Origin: Akkermansiaceae bacterium
Lineage (GTDB): Bacteria > Verrucomicrobiota > Verrucomicrobiia > Verrucomicrobiales > Akkermansiaceae
DNA length: 64,000 nt
Assembly (NCBI GenBank): GCA_029866215.1
Contig: JARWZU010000011.1
Span: 1-64,000 of the forward strand
Direction of reading: 5' to 3'
Of the stretch, positions 32,063 through 41,207 are shown in pieces (position 1 is the stretch's first letter; every line of letters begins with the position of its first letter). Both the position numbers and the translations under genes were made by a program. The notes below the pieces were generated by a model, which saw only the letters and a program-made list of their open reading frames with translations, was not told the origin of the DNA and made no database searches.

Positions 32063-33910
32063 TCAGCGGGTGGATGGGTTGAGTGAGGCGATGGCATCAT
32101 CGAGAAGCGTGCGCCATTCGGGCAGGAATCCCGTTGACCCCTCGCGATGGTATTGGTTGCGATCCGCCGCGATGAAGAAGCGGGTGACGGGTGAGTCGCT
32201 CGGAAGGTGGGAATGGATTTCCGTGAGGGTGATGGCCTGTGGCGGCTTGCTCCAAAGCGCGCCTAAGCGGTACTGGAGCGCAAGTCTGGCTGCGGCGAAG
32301 AAACCCTCGACGTCTCCGGAGGTGGCACGAGCTGCTGCGAGTTCAAGTGCCTCACGGGTCGACTTCTCGAGGGTGGTAGCTGCGCGTCGCGCTGGGTCAT
32401 TTCGGCGCTGACGCAGCCAGCTGAGCAATTGGCCCATGAGACAAAGCCCGCCTGATAGAATGAGCAGGTTCTGAAAGAGAGGTTGCGAAACCAGTGGGGC
32501 CAGCGAGCGAACTGCTGACAGTTTGAGATGTTGCTGGGCGATGTCTTCGGTCTTTTTCTCCGGCTGCGGCGGCTCGGGAGCGGTCGCCGGCTTTTCTTCG
32601 ATGATGGCCTCGCCAGTCACCTGAATTTTCTGAGAATCACTGGTTAGCGTCTGATAGGCTCCGGCGGAAGGATCGAAAAAGCTGAAGGTGAGTGCGGCTT
32701 CCTGTGCGCCACTCTTCCGAGGCACGGCACTGAAGTTGAAACTCTTGCTGCCAGAGAATGATGCCGCATCTCCTCCGCTGAATTCACCCTTGGCCGGATA
32801 GCATTTCCAAGCATCAGAGGGTGCGAGATCAGGGGCATTCATGAGAGCGAAATTACCGGTTCCGCTGAGGACTGCCGAGACCTGCTGTGGCTCCCCATTT
32901 TTCCAGTCGGCGGGGATGCGAGTGCTATCGAATTTGAAGTTACCAACGGCGCCGGTGAATCCTTCAGGTCGCCCCTCCGTGGGTAGCGGGCGAATCTCAA
33001 TTTCCTGATCGTCCGACTTTAGTGTGATGTCTTTCTGGATCATCGGTGTGTTCATTTGGTCGAACACCGAGTCAAAAAATGGATCGTCAAACGGCCCACC
33101 TGTCCTCCTGCGCGTTTGCTTGAGCGCGGCCGTATCGCGAATGGCGACGGTGACATCCACCGAGAGCGATGCTGGGAACTTGCCGGCCTTGGTGGCCGAA
33201 ATGCCGCCGTACCAAGTCACGACCGTGTGGCGTTTGCCATCCTTGATTTCTTGAGTCTGCTGCGGTTGGCCGCTTACGTTGTGAAGTGTGAACGCTTGGC
33301 TCTCTGGCTGAATGCCGCTGCGGAGATTCGCTCGCGAATCGGCGGGTAACCATGCCTTGATCCTAACGGGTGCAATCTCACCGACATAGGCGTGTTTGCG
33401 CTCATTGGCAGCGAGCTCTACGGTGAGAAATCCGAATTGATCCTTGCCCTCGCTGGCGGCATCGGCGGGTGCATCCGGTGTTGAGCCTGGTGCATTCTGC
33501 GGTGCACCTGCAGGCGCCGCCGCTGCACCGGCATCAGTTACTTTCAATTTCAGCGGCTGAGTTGATATCTTTTTCCCATCCACCATGAAGTCGATGGGAG
33601 GGATCTGATAGTCGCCCGGAGTATGGGAGCCGACAACGTAGGTGTACGAGGTTGATCGAGTGGCTTGGCCGTTGATGATTTGGAATTGCTGGCTCTGACC
33701 ATTGGGCTGGATGATGAGGTTTTCTACGGGTGGCACCACGGGTTGGTTGGCACTGCCGCCCGAAATGCGAAGCGTCATCATCGCGCCATTTCCAGCTGCT
33801 ACGGTATCTCGGTCGAGCTGCGCATCCACTTCTGCGGCCATGGCAGAAGCCGTGAGGATGAGGAGGGCGGCGAGAATTTTATAGAATTCTGTTAAAGCAA
33901 TTTTTACCAT
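32063..33910 (-). CDS. batD: BatD (oxygen-tolerance-type) membrane protein
   Basis: A 615-residue protein with an N-terminal signal (ILAALLILTASAMAAE) and the BatD beta-sandwich repeats (QLDRDTVAAGNGAMMTLRISG; then DFMVDGKKISTQPLKLKV). A Pro/Ala-rich linker near 140-160 precedes further beta domains. One membrane span lies near 478-500 (FQNLLILSGGLCLMG), with a cytoplasmic helical tail of ~110 residues. It overlaps the batB/C fusion stop by 7 bp. It probably presents its large periplasmic part to the VWA partners BatA and BatB. Confidence 0.85.
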   Translation of the reverse strand: MVKIALTEFYKILAALLILTASAMAAEVDAQLDRDTVAAGNGAMMTLRISGGSANQPVVPPVENLIIQPNGQSQQFQIINGQATRSTSYTYVVGSHTPGDYQIPPIDFMVDGKKISTQPLKLKVTDAGAAAAPAGAPQNAPGSTPDAPADAASEGKDQFGFLTVELAANERKHAYVGEIAPVRIKAWLPADSRANLRSGIQPESQAFTLHNVSGQPQQTQEIKDGKRHTVVTWYGGISATKAGKFPASLSVDVTVAIRDTAALKQTRRRTGGPFDDPFFDSVFDQMNTPMIQKDITLKSDDQEIEIRPLPTEGRPEGFTGAVGNFKFDSTRIPADWKNGEPQQVSAVLSGTGNFALMNAPDLAPSDAWKCYPAKGEFSGGDAASFSGSKSFNFSAVPRKSGAQEAALTFSFFDPSAGAYQTLTSDSQKIQVTGEAIIEEKPATAPEPPQPEKKTEDIAQQHLKLSAVRSLAPLVSQPLFQNLLILSGGLCLMGQLLSWLRQRRNDPARRAATTLEKSTREALELAAARATSGDVEGFFAAARLALQYRLGALWSKPPQAITLTEIHSHLPSDSPVTRFFIAADRNQYHREGSTGFLPEWRTLLDDAIASLNPSTR

Positions 33911-35826
33911 GTTTTGCCTTTGGTCGAATTGTCAGGAGTGGCGAAGCGGGTCCGCTGCGGTTGAGGAATTGGAATCACGGTGCGCTCGTCTTGCCGCAAG
34001 GATTCTAAAAGTTGCTTGGCTTCCTCTGGAGTCATTTCCCGCTTCTCAACCCGCTCATTGCTCATCGCCTCTTGCTTCTCATCTCCGGGTTTTTCTGAAC
34101 CATCCTTCTCAGTTGAAGGCTCTTCTTTTGATAAGGGGTCTTTGGAGTCTTTGGAGTCTTTGGAGTCCTTCTGATCCTTCTGATCCTTCTGATCCTTCTG
34201 AGCGTCTTTTGAGTCTTGCTGCTTTTTGTCTTCCTCCTCGGATTCTTTGGGATCTTTGTTGCCGTCTTTCCCGTCGTTATCTTCTTTTGAATCTTCTTTT
34301 GAATCTTTTTGCTGATCCTTTTTGTCGTCCTTTTTGTCGTCCTTTTTGTCGTCTTGTTTTTGCTGCTTCTTCAATTCCTCTAGTTTTCTCTCAACCAGTG
34401 ATTGGTTGAAGGTCGCATCCTCATCGTTTGCGTTGAGTGCGAGGGCATCTTGATAGGCTTTGCTAGAATCGGTCCAAAGTTTGATTGCCGATTCCGGATC
34501 TTTTTCGAGTGCGGCCTGCCCCTTGCGGTAGAGCGTGTTGCCGAGGTTATAGTATGAGCGCTGCTGGAGGGAAGTGTCTTGAGTGCGCAGGGATGCACGG
34601 AGCGATTCGGTAGCCTTTTCAAAATCGTTTTTGGTATAGGCGTCAGTTCCTTGGTTGTAGGATTGGCGCGGATCGATTGTCGTAGGCGGTGCCTCGGCGG
34701 CGTGGCTGGGTTTTGGAACCAGAGCGATGTATCCAAAGAAAACGAGGGCGGGCACGTTGAAGACCGCTTTGTTTCGGCGCCCAATCGATTGCAGTGGGCG
34801 ATCTTTCTTAGGTCGGTGACGGTCTCTAATAAAAAATTCAAGAAGGAGAAGCATGACAGTGGCGCCGAGTGGCCATTCGAAGCGCTCGAGTGGTATGCGT
34901 TCAAGCCGCTGGTCCATCTCGCTTTTTGGAACCAAGCGCAGTTTTTCTTTGTAGATCGTGTTGAGTCCCTCTGCGCCCTTGCCCAGTGGGACGTAAAGTG
35001 CGTTGCTGATCGAAGCGATTTCCTTCAGAGTTGTTTCATCGAGAGTCGTCCGGACGGGTTGGCCATTTTGGTCGCGGACGAAATCGGTGCCACCATTTCT
35101 CAAGGGGATGGGGATCGTGGAACCCTGAGGGCTTCCGACACCCACCGTGTAGATGGCCATTCCGTTTTTTGCGGCTTCCTTCGCGGCATCGATGACCGAA
35201 CCCTGGAGGTCCTCACCATCGGTTAGGAGGACCAGCACGCGGTGGTTGTTGCCATTTTCCTTAAAGAGACGTTCTGCCTCCTTGATCGCACTGGCGAGGT
35301 CAGTGCCTTGGCGTGGGATGAGGTCGGTATTGAGCGCGTTCAAGGATTCACGGAACGCATCGTAGTCCAAAGTCAGTGGGCAAAGGGCGAAGGCGCTTCC
35401 GGCGAACGGGATGAGTCCCACTCGGTCACCCTCGAGCCGTGCGACAAAGTCGATGATGCCAAGTCGAGCGCGTTCCAAGCGGTTGGGCGTGAGGTCATCC
35501 GCCAGCATGCTGCGAGACGTGTCCACGGCGAAGAGGATGTCGATTCCCTTGCGCTTCACTTCTCGCCATTCGTAGCCCATCTGCGGTCGTGCGACTGCGC
35601 AGAAGGCCATGAACACGGCGAGTAACCAAAGCCCGCGTTTGAGGTTGCGGCGCTTGGGTGAGAATCCTTCGGTGAGGCGTTGGCGGAAGCGTGGGTGAAT
35701 CAACTTGGCCAAGTCTGCCTCCCGGCGCTTGTCGAAGCGGAGAAATAAGCCGACGGCTCCGGCACAGATGACGGCGCCGACGATGATCCAAAGGGGATGA
35801 GCGAAATGGAGTGCGGTGTCGTCCAT
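33904..35826 (-). CDS. batB: BatB-BatC fusion: VWA domain, TPR and Lys/Asp-rich tail
   Basis: A 640-residue protein. The N-terminal part (about 1-320) is BatB: two membrane helices (10-28, 65-80), then a VWA domain with the MIDAS motif DTSRS (102-106) and TD-G (LTDGEDL). A third span lies near 310. The rest is BatC-like: signal-like helix (350-375), TPRs (about 380-480), then ~90 residues almost all Lys, Asp, Glu, Ser and Gln, ending in the conserved EMTPEEAKQLLESLRQDE. BatB and BatC are often separate genes, so this is a fusion. The low-complexity tract is encoded by 9- and 12-bp DNA repeats. It sits 7 bp after batA. Confidence 0.85.
   Translation of the reverse strand: MDDTALHFAHPLWIIVGAVICAGAVGLFLRFDKRREADLAKLIHPRFRQRLTEGFSPKRRNLKRGLWLLAVFMAFCAVARPQMGYEWREVKRKGIDILFAVDTSRSMLADDLTPNRLERARLGIIDFVARLEGDRVGLIPFAGSAFALCPLTLDYDAFRESLNALNTDLIPRQGTDLASAIKEAERLFKENGNNHRVLVLLTDGEDLQGSVIDAAKEAAKNGMAIYTVGVGSPQGSTIPIPLRNGGTDFVRDQNGQPVRTTLDETTLKEIASISNALYVPLGKGAEGLNTIYKEKLRLVPKSEMDQRLERIPLERFEWPLGATVMLLLLEFFIRDRHRPKKDRPLQSIGRRNKAVFNVPALVFFGYIALVPKPSHAAEAPPTTIDPRQSYNQGTDAYTKNDFEKATESLRASLRTQDTSLQQRSYYNLGNTLYRKGQAALEKDPESAIKLWTDSSKAYQDALALNANDEDATFNQSLVERKLEELKKQQKQDDKKDDKKDDKKDQQKDSKEDSKEDNDGKDGNKDPKESEEEDKKQQDSKDAQKDQKDQKDQKDSKDSKDSKDPLSKEEPSTEKDGSEKPGDEKQEAMSNERVEKREMTPEEAKQLLESLRQDERTVIPIPQPQRTRFATPDNSTKGKTW
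34141..34201. repeat. 9-bp simple repeats in batB/C low-complexity tract
   Basis: Three copies of TTTGGAGTC run into about four copies of CTTCTGATC (plus strand), encoding Lys-Asp-Ser and Lys-Asp-Gln triplets on the minus strand. They keep the frame when copy number changes. Confidence 0.9.
34318..34353. repeat. 3 x 12-bp perfect repeat in batB/C
   Basis: Three perfect copies of CTTTTTGTCGTC (plus strand), encoding Asp-Asp-Lys-Lys units on the minus strand. A second slippage-prone tract in the same gene. Confidence 0.95.
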
Positions 35827-35833
35827 GATTCAG

Positions 35834-36844
35834 TTAGGGCAGCCGCCGGAAGCGGGTCTGTGTTAGGAAAAGTTCTAGCAGGAGCAGCGCAAGGCCTGGC
35901 GCGAGGAAGTAGAGGAAGAGCTCCTCGTATTGCTGGTACTTCTTCATTTTCCGTGTCGTTTTTTCAAGCTGGTTGATCGACTCGTAAATCTTTTCCAGCG
36001 AGTCGGTATCGGTGGCTCGAAAGGATTGAGCGCCGGTCGCTGAAGCGACCTTGCCTAGCATTTCCTCATCGATATCGACCTTCATGGTTTGCAAATAGGT
36101 TCTGCCGAAGCCGTCGCGAACGGGGATGGGGGCTTCCCCACGGGTTCCGGCACCGATGGTGTACACCTTGATTCCGAGGGCCTTCGCGGCTTCTGCGGAG
36201 GTGAGCGGATTGATCGCGCCGGCGTTATTCACGCCGTCTGTCAGGAGAATGACGATGCGGGACTTCGCGGTGGAGTCCCGTAAGTGGTCGACCGATGATG
36301 CGATCGCGGAGCCGATGGCGGTGCCGTCCTCGACTTGGCCCATTTTGACATCGGCGAGGCGTTTGGCCAAGAAGTCATGGTCGAGAGTGAGTGGGCTCAC
36401 AAGGTAGGGCCTGCCGGCAAATGCCACCATGCCAAGTTTGTCGTTAGGGCGTTGGCCTACAAATTTCGCGACGACCTTTTTGACCACTTCAAGTCGGTTG
36501 GCGGGTTGTCCATCGAGCTTGAAATCCAGTGCTTCCATCGAGCCGGAGACGTCGAGTGTGAGAACCACGTCGATTCCGCTGGTTTCGATATCGGTTGAGC
36601 CCTTTCCGAGACGAGGGCGTGCAAGGGCGATGATTAGAAGCCCAAGAGCGATCAATCCGAAGAATGGGAGGAAACCGCCAGCCTTTGAGCGTGGGCGTGC
36701 ACCAACGCTGATCGCATCCGCAGTGGATGGCATTTTGATCGCGACTGGTTGGCCCCAGCGGCCTTTCCAGATGGCGAGTAGGGGTAAAAAAAGCAGCAGG
36801 AAAAGAACTCCTGGATGGGCGAATTGGAAACTCTCGTTCGTCAT
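35834..36844 (-). CDS. batA: BatA VWA-domain membrane protein
   Basis: A 336-residue protein: membrane helices near 11-26 and 58-75, a VWA domain with the MIDAS motif DVSGS (98-102), T...(PLTLDHDFLAKRL) and LLTDGVNNAG, and a C-terminal span (about 310-328). Metal-dependent binding of a partner, probably BatD or the DUF4381-like protein, is the known role of such domains. It overlaps the upstream gene by 4 bp and precedes the batB/C fusion by 7 bp. Confidence 0.9.
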   Translation of the reverse strand: MTNESFQFAHPGVLFLLLFLPLLAIWKGRWGQPVAIKMPSTADAISVGARPRSKAGGFLPFFGLIALGLLIIALARPRLGKGSTDIETSGIDVVLTLDVSGSMEALDFKLDGQPANRLEVVKKVVAKFVGQRPNDKLGMVAFAGRPYLVSPLTLDHDFLAKRLADVKMGQVEDGTAIGSAIASSVDHLRDSTAKSRIVILLTDGVNNAGAINPLTSAEAAKALGIKVYTIGAGTRGEAPIPVRDGFGRTYLQTMKVDIDEEMLGKVASATGAQSFRATDTDSLEKIYESINQLEKTTRKMKKYQQYEELFLYFLAPGLALLLLELFLTQTRFRRLP

Positions 36845-37434
36845 GAAGTCGGCGTGATAGACGTTGAGCGCACGAACTCGCGTGCCGTTTCGATGAGTTC
36901 CTCTCGACGATGGAAATCGAGGTTAGCCCCTGCGAATTTCGCGAGGTCGCAGGATTTTAAAAATGGTTGGAGGGTCTGGCTTTGCTGAATGAGAGAGAGT
37001 TGATTTTTTGCGGTGAGGTCTCGGAGGAATTCCTCAGTCGTCCGCCGTGGGGCAGCGATGCCGAATTGTGCCTCGATGTAATTGCGAACTAACTGCGCTG
37101 CGCGTTCAGCGAATGCATCTGCGGCGAGAGAATCCCGAGTGTTTGCCAGTTCCATCAGCGACTTCAAGGCGATGGCGGATGGGCGGGGAGCCGTTTTCTT
37201 GCGTGAATGTTTTCTCCAGAAATAGGTGGTGAGGGCGATCACGGCGACGCCTCCGGCAATGCCTGCCCACCATGCGATGGGTGATTTGGGCGGCACGGGG
37301 ATTTCTACCATCGCTTTCGGCCCGCGGATGTCCTCCGTTGCGTCGGGCGCTTGGGCGTACAGGCTGCACGGCATCGCTGCGGTCATGATGGCGCAGATCG
37401 CGAGCAATGAGGGTATGAGGCGGTGTTTGGGCAT
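36841..37434 (-). CDS. DUF4381-like membrane protein of the Bat operon
   Basis: A 197-residue protein. Signal peptide (MPKHRLIPSLLAICAIMTAAMPCSLYA), a membrane span near 52-70 and a cytoplasmic helical domain with RRTTEEFLRDL and FLKSCDLAKFA, the pattern seen in DUF4381 proteins that stand between DUF58 and batA in Bat operons. Function unknown; probably a structural partner of BatA. It overlaps batA by 4 bp and lies 12 bp after the DUF58 gene. Confidence 0.75.
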   Translation of the reverse strand: MPKHRLIPSLLAICAIMTAAMPCSLYAQAPDATEDIRGPKAMVEIPVPPKSPIAWWAGIAGGVAVIALTTYFWRKHSRKKTAPRPSAIALKSLMELANTRDSLAADAFAERAAQLVRNYIEAQFGIAAPRRTTEEFLRDLTAKNQLSLIQQSQTLQPFLKSCDLAKFAGANLDFHRREELIETAREFVRSTSITPTS

Positions 37435-37446
37435 GGTTAGAGAAAA

Positions 37447-38400
37447 TCAACCTGACCGCTGGCGGCGACCTCGGAAAAAACCGATGAGAGTGGGCATCCA
37501 GTTTTCGCCGTTGGTGAATTCTAGCAGATCGACTCCCAAGGATCGGATGCGAGTGGTGGTGAGTTCACGGCGGGTGCGAGATTGTTTTTGGTAGGCGTCA
37601 CGGACCTTTGCGTTGCCGGTGTCGATTTCCACGACTTCGCCGCTTTCTGCGTCCTCGATGCAGATGCGTCCGACATCGGGCAGAGATTCTTCACGGGGGT
37701 CGGTGACTGTCACGGCGATCACATCGTGGCGGCGGTTGGTCACCTGAAGTTTCGTGCGAAGCAGGTTCAGGCGCTCTTCGAATGGGCTGCCGAGGCAGAA
37801 GTCTGAAACGAGGAAGACCACCGACTTCCGGTGAATGACTTGGTTCGCGAAGTCCAATGCCTTCGCGATGTTGGTGCCACGTTGTTCTGGTTGGAAATAC
37901 AAGGTCTCGCGGATCAGTCGCATGATGTGCATGCGGCCCTTTCCCGGGGGGATGTATAGTTCGACATCATCGCTGAAAAGGATAAGGCCGACCTTGTCGC
38001 GGTTGCGGATTGCTGAGGCGGCAAGGACTCCGGCAGCTTCCGCGGCGAGTTCGCGTTTCGAGTCAACCACGGAGCCGAAATCCGAAGATCCGCTGACATC
38101 GATCATGAGTAAAATTGTCAGCTCCCGTTCTTCGGTGAAAAGTTTCACGTGTGCCTCGCCGGTGCGAGCGGTGACGTTCCAGTCGATCGTCCGGACGTCA
38201 TCGCCGGGCATGTAATTCCGTACGCGGTCGAAGTCCATGCCACGGCCTTTGAAGACACTTGCGTAGCGGCCAGCGAGCGAGTCGTCGACCAGTCGGTTTG
38301 TCCTGACTTCCATCCGGCGGACGCGGCCGAGGATTTCTGCGGCGCGGGCCTCTTCTTGAAGGCTAGTGGATGTGTCTGCTTTGTCCTTGCGCTTCATCAT
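37447..38400 (-). CDS. DUF58 (VWA-like) protein of the MoxR-Bat operon
   Basis: A 317-residue protein with the DUF58 core: GMDFDRVRNYMPGDDVRTIDW (about 54-74), ARTGEAHVKLFTEERE, then a VWA-like domain with MIDAS DVSGS (101-105). It contains no signal peptide. DUF58 proteins are thought to be substrates or adaptors of MoxR ATPases in metal insertion or folding steps. Its start overlaps the moxR stop by 4 bp, so it is coupled to that gene. Confidence 0.88.
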   Translation of the reverse strand: MMKRKDKADTSTSLQEEARAAEILGRVRRMEVRTNRLVDDSLAGRYASVFKGRGMDFDRVRNYMPGDDVRTIDWNVTARTGEAHVKLFTEERELTILLMIDVSGSSDFGSVVDSKRELAAEAAGVLAASAIRNRDKVGLILFSDDVELYIPPGKGRMHIMRLIRETLYFQPEQRGTNIAKALDFANQVIHRKSVVFLVSDFCLGSPFEERLNLLRTKLQVTNRRHDVIAVTVTDPREESLPDVGRICIEDAESGEVVEIDTGNAKVRDAYQKQSRTRRELTTTRIRSLGVDLLEFTNGENWMPTLIGFFRGRRQRSG

Positions 38401-39416
38401 GGCACTGGCAACTCATCGAGAAGTCGAGTGACGATTTGGTCGCTGTTGAGGCCCTCGGCCTCGGCCTCGTAGGTGACCGTCACGCGGTGGCGTAGCACGT
38501 CGAGGGCGACATTTTTCACATCGTGCGGGGTAACGTAGGCGCGGCCGTGAAGGAATGCGTGGGCCCTGCTTGCGAGTGCGAGGTTGATGGTGGCGCGGGG
38601 TGATGCGCCCACACGGATGAAGGGTGCGATTTTGACGCCGTATTCGTCTGGGCGGCGGGTCGCGTGGACCAAGCGCACGATGTAGCGTTTGACTTTATCG
38701 TCGAGGTAAAGGCCGTTCACCACGGCGCGCGCTTTTTGAATTTCATCCAGGCTGACGATCGGGGTGGGCGTTGGCATTTCGTCGGTCGTGCCTGCGAGAT
38801 CGAGCACGCGGAGCTCCTCTTCTTCCGTCGGGTAGCCCATGACCACCTTCATCATAAAACGATCTAACTGCGCTTCTGGGAGAGGGTAGGTTCCTTCTTG
38901 TTCGAGCGGGTTTTGGGTCGCCAGTACGAAAAAGGGTGAGGGCAGCGGGAAGGTTTCCTCACCGATGGTCACTTGTTTTTCCTGCATGGCTTCTAGCAGA
39001 GCGCTCTGAACCTTTGCGGGAGCACGATTGATTTCGTCAGCAAGGATGAAATTGGCGAACACTGGGCCGTGTTTCACGCGGAAGCGGGCTTCGCGTGGGT
39101 CGTAGATTTCCGTGCCCACGATGTCTGCGGGCAGCATGTCTGGGGTGAACTGGATTCGGTGGAATTTCGCATTTACGAGTGAGGCCAGGGTTTTCAGCGC
39201 GAGGGTTTTGGCGAGGCCGGGGACCCCTTCGAGGAGGATGTGGCCCTTGACGAGGAGCGAAATGAGGAGGCGGTCAACGAGATCGTTTTGGCCAATCAGG
39301 TAGCGGCCGATTTCGCTGCGGAGTGGTTGAATCCAATGCGATGCATCGCGGATGAAGGCTTCGGAATCCACAGGATTTACGAAGGGTTGGGAAGGGGTTC
39401 CTTTTTCAAATGTCAT
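38397..39416 (-). CDS. moxR: MoxR-family AAA+ ATPase
   Basis: A 339-residue AAA+ protein: Walker A GVPGLAKT (64-71), Walker B and sensor region ILADEINRAPAKVQSALLEAMQEKQVT, sensor 1 ATQNPLEQEGTYPLPEAQLDRF, and arginine-finger region near KRYI. MoxR ATPases act as chaperones on VWA partners, here most likely the DUF58 protein and BatA/BatB. It is the first gene of the seven-gene minus-strand operon (moxR to batE). Confidence 0.95.
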   Translation of the reverse strand: MTFEKGTPSQPFVNPVDSEAFIRDASHWIQPLRSEIGRYLIGQNDLVDRLLISLLVKGHILLEGVPGLAKTLALKTLASLVNAKFHRIQFTPDMLPADIVGTEIYDPREARFRVKHGPVFANFILADEINRAPAKVQSALLEAMQEKQVTIGEETFPLPSPFFVLATQNPLEQEGTYPLPEAQLDRFMMKVVMGYPTEEEELRVLDLAGTTDEMPTPTPIVSLDEIQKARAVVNGLYLDDKVKRYIVRLVHATRRPDEYGVKIAPFIRVGASPRATINLALASRAHAFLHGRAYVTPHDVKNVALDVLRHRVTVTYEAEAEGLNSDQIVTRLLDELPVP

Positions 39417-39866
39417 GGGTCAGTGGCGGTTCTTTTTTAAAAGTTGAGGCATCCGAGGCGTTTGGATTCTAAGGGATGGAAAGTGGTCGGTAGTCACGGG
39501 TGACAAGCGGTGCAGGGTGTTGAAATCGTCTAAAGTCTGTTGGTTTGGGGTAGTGAAATATCTGTGGTTGGGCGGAGTCTGTCTGGGTGGGTGGTCACAT
39601 CCAAGCGCCAACTCTGTGGTTACGATGATTTAGGAGCTTGCAAAGTGGGGAGCGTGAATCGCGAGGATACGGGGCAAGTTATTGCCTGTCCGGAGTCGAA
39701 CGTGCTTGCGGTCGATCTCGTTTCGTGGGAATCTCCACCCTTGAACGTTCCACCCATCCTTGCGGGTAATGGCTCGCCAATTTGGCCCGTTACTTGCTTG
39801 GTACCGCTAAAATAACGCCGCGCCGCACGATCATATGGCGGTCGGCCAACGAATACTTGCTCAACC
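39417..39866. other. 450-bp divergent intergenic region, no gene found
   Basis: It lies between the starts of moxR (minus) and the GT4 gene (plus), so it must hold both promoters. I see no tRNA-like or clear ncRNA structure and no convincing coding frame; the minus-strand frame at 39620-40054 runs into the GT4 gene. A loose inverted pair around 39760-39805 (GGGTAATGGC ... GCCCGTTACTTG) is the only structure noted. Confidence 0.5.
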
Positions 39867-41177
39867 ATGAATCGATTGCGTGTCCTCAAGCTTGGCTGGG
39901 AGTTCCCCCCTCTCATCAATGGTGGCTTGGGAGTCGCATGTCTGGGGCTTGCAAGAGCCCTTGCAAAGCATGTTGATTTAACGGTTCTCATTCCGAAATC
40001 TTCGCGAGATGAGGCATCGGAGGATTTCAACCTTCTGGGGGTCAACCATCTCACGGTGAATGATTTGGAATCGGTAGAGGCGAGCTACCGCTACGAAAGT
40101 TTTGCGCAAGTCCGGCAGGTGCCAGTGAGTCTTGATCCATATGAGTGCGGCGAATGTGGCGGTTCGGGAGAGGTGATTTCGACTGGTCATGTCGTGGAAC
40201 CGGGGGGGGAGGCCGCATTTTCAGAGACCACTCAGCGGCAGCTTGAATCGTTTCGGACTGGCGAGCTTTACGGGTCAGATTTGGGCAGCAAGGTGGTCGA
40301 GTTTTCCAAGATCGCGGCAAAAATGGCGATGTTGGAGACATTTGACGTCATTCATGCGCATGATTGGATGACTTTTTTGGCTGGGGTCGAGGTCAAGAAG
40401 GCGACGGGAAAACCGTTGGTCGTGCATGTGCACGCCTTGCAGTATGATCGGGCTGGGGCAGATGCGAGGGGGTGGATTTATGAAATCGAAAAGTACGGGA
40501 TGGAGCAGGCTGACTGCGTGGTGCCGGTGAGTCACTACACGGGCTTCATCATTTCGAGTTACTATGGGATTGAAATCGCGAAGATACGGCCGGTTCACAA
40601 TGGGGCGCACCCCGTCGAGGTTTTCACGATGAAGAAAAAATTTCCGGAGAAGCTCGTTCTGTTTCTTGGTCGGCTGACGTCCCAAAAGGGTCCCGAGTTT
40701 TTCTTGGAGACCGCCTCGCGGGTGATTGCGAAAAACCCGAATGTTCGCTTCGTCGTCGCGGGGACTGGCGATAAACTGAGGCCATTGATCGAGTCCGGCG
40801 CGTTCAGGGGGCTTGGCGGGCACTTCCATTTCACGGGTTTCCTCGATAAAGATAAGGTCAACGATCTGTTGTCGATGACGGATGTGTATTGCATGCCATC
40901 GGTCTCCGAGCCGTTTGGTTTATCGGCACTGGAGGCCGCGCAGTTCGGTATCCCGGCGGTGATTTCTAAGCAATCCGGTGTCGCAGAGGTGCTGAAGGGT
41001 GCTCTCAAGGCCGACTTCTGGGATGTCGAGCTGATGGCGAAGCACATCAATGATTTGCTCAGTGACGATGAACTTCGCGAGCGGGTCGTCGAGCAAGCCA
41101 AACATGACATAGCAGCATCCACGTGGGACGCGGCAGGTGCCAAGATCTTCGAGATTTATCGGGAAGTCGCCAGTTAG
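39867..41177 (+). CDS. Family 4 glycosyltransferase (glycogen-synthase-like)
   Basis: A 436-residue retaining GT-B enzyme. The N-terminal half begins LKLGWEFPPLINGGLGV, the GGLG loop typical of glycogen synthase and GT4/GT5, and has FDVIHAHDWMTFLAGV. The C-terminal half holds KLVLFLGRLTSQKGPEF and SVSEPFGLSALEAAQFGIP, the E-x7-E motif. An unusual CGECGGSGEV segment (Cys94, Cys97) is inserted near the N-terminus, resembling one zinc-finger half. It is 30 bp before the GH57 gene, so both probably work on alpha-glucan. Likely adds glucose to glycogen or a maltodextrin; donor not determined. Confidence 0.85.
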   Translation: MNRLRVLKLGWEFPPLINGGLGVACLGLARALAKHVDLTVLIPKSSRDEASEDFNLLGVNHLTVNDLESVEASYRYESFAQVRQVPVSLDPYECGECGGSGEVISTGHVVEPGGEAAFSETTQRQLESFRTGELYGSDLGSKVVEFSKIAAKMAMLETFDVIHAHDWMTFLAGVEVKKATGKPLVVHVHALQYDRAGADARGWIYEIEKYGMEQADCVVPVSHYTGFIISSYYGIEIAKIRPVHNGAHPVEVFTMKKKFPEKLVLFLGRLTSQKGPEFFLETASRVIAKNPNVRFVVAGTGDKLRPLIESGAFRGLGGHFHFTGFLDKDKVNDLLSMTDVYCMPSVSEPFGLSALEAAQFGIPAVISKQSGVAEVLKGALKADFWDVELMAKHINDLLSDDELRERVVEQAKHDIAASTWDAAGAKIFEIYREVAS

Positions 41178-41207
41178 TTTTTTAGCGCATTCAACTCTTT
41201 CAAACCC

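Noticed and set aside
39620-40054. Minus-strand frame in the moxR/GT4 gap
   Set aside because: Runs antisense into the GT4 gene, rich in Arg/Ser/Pro, no domain or start signal.
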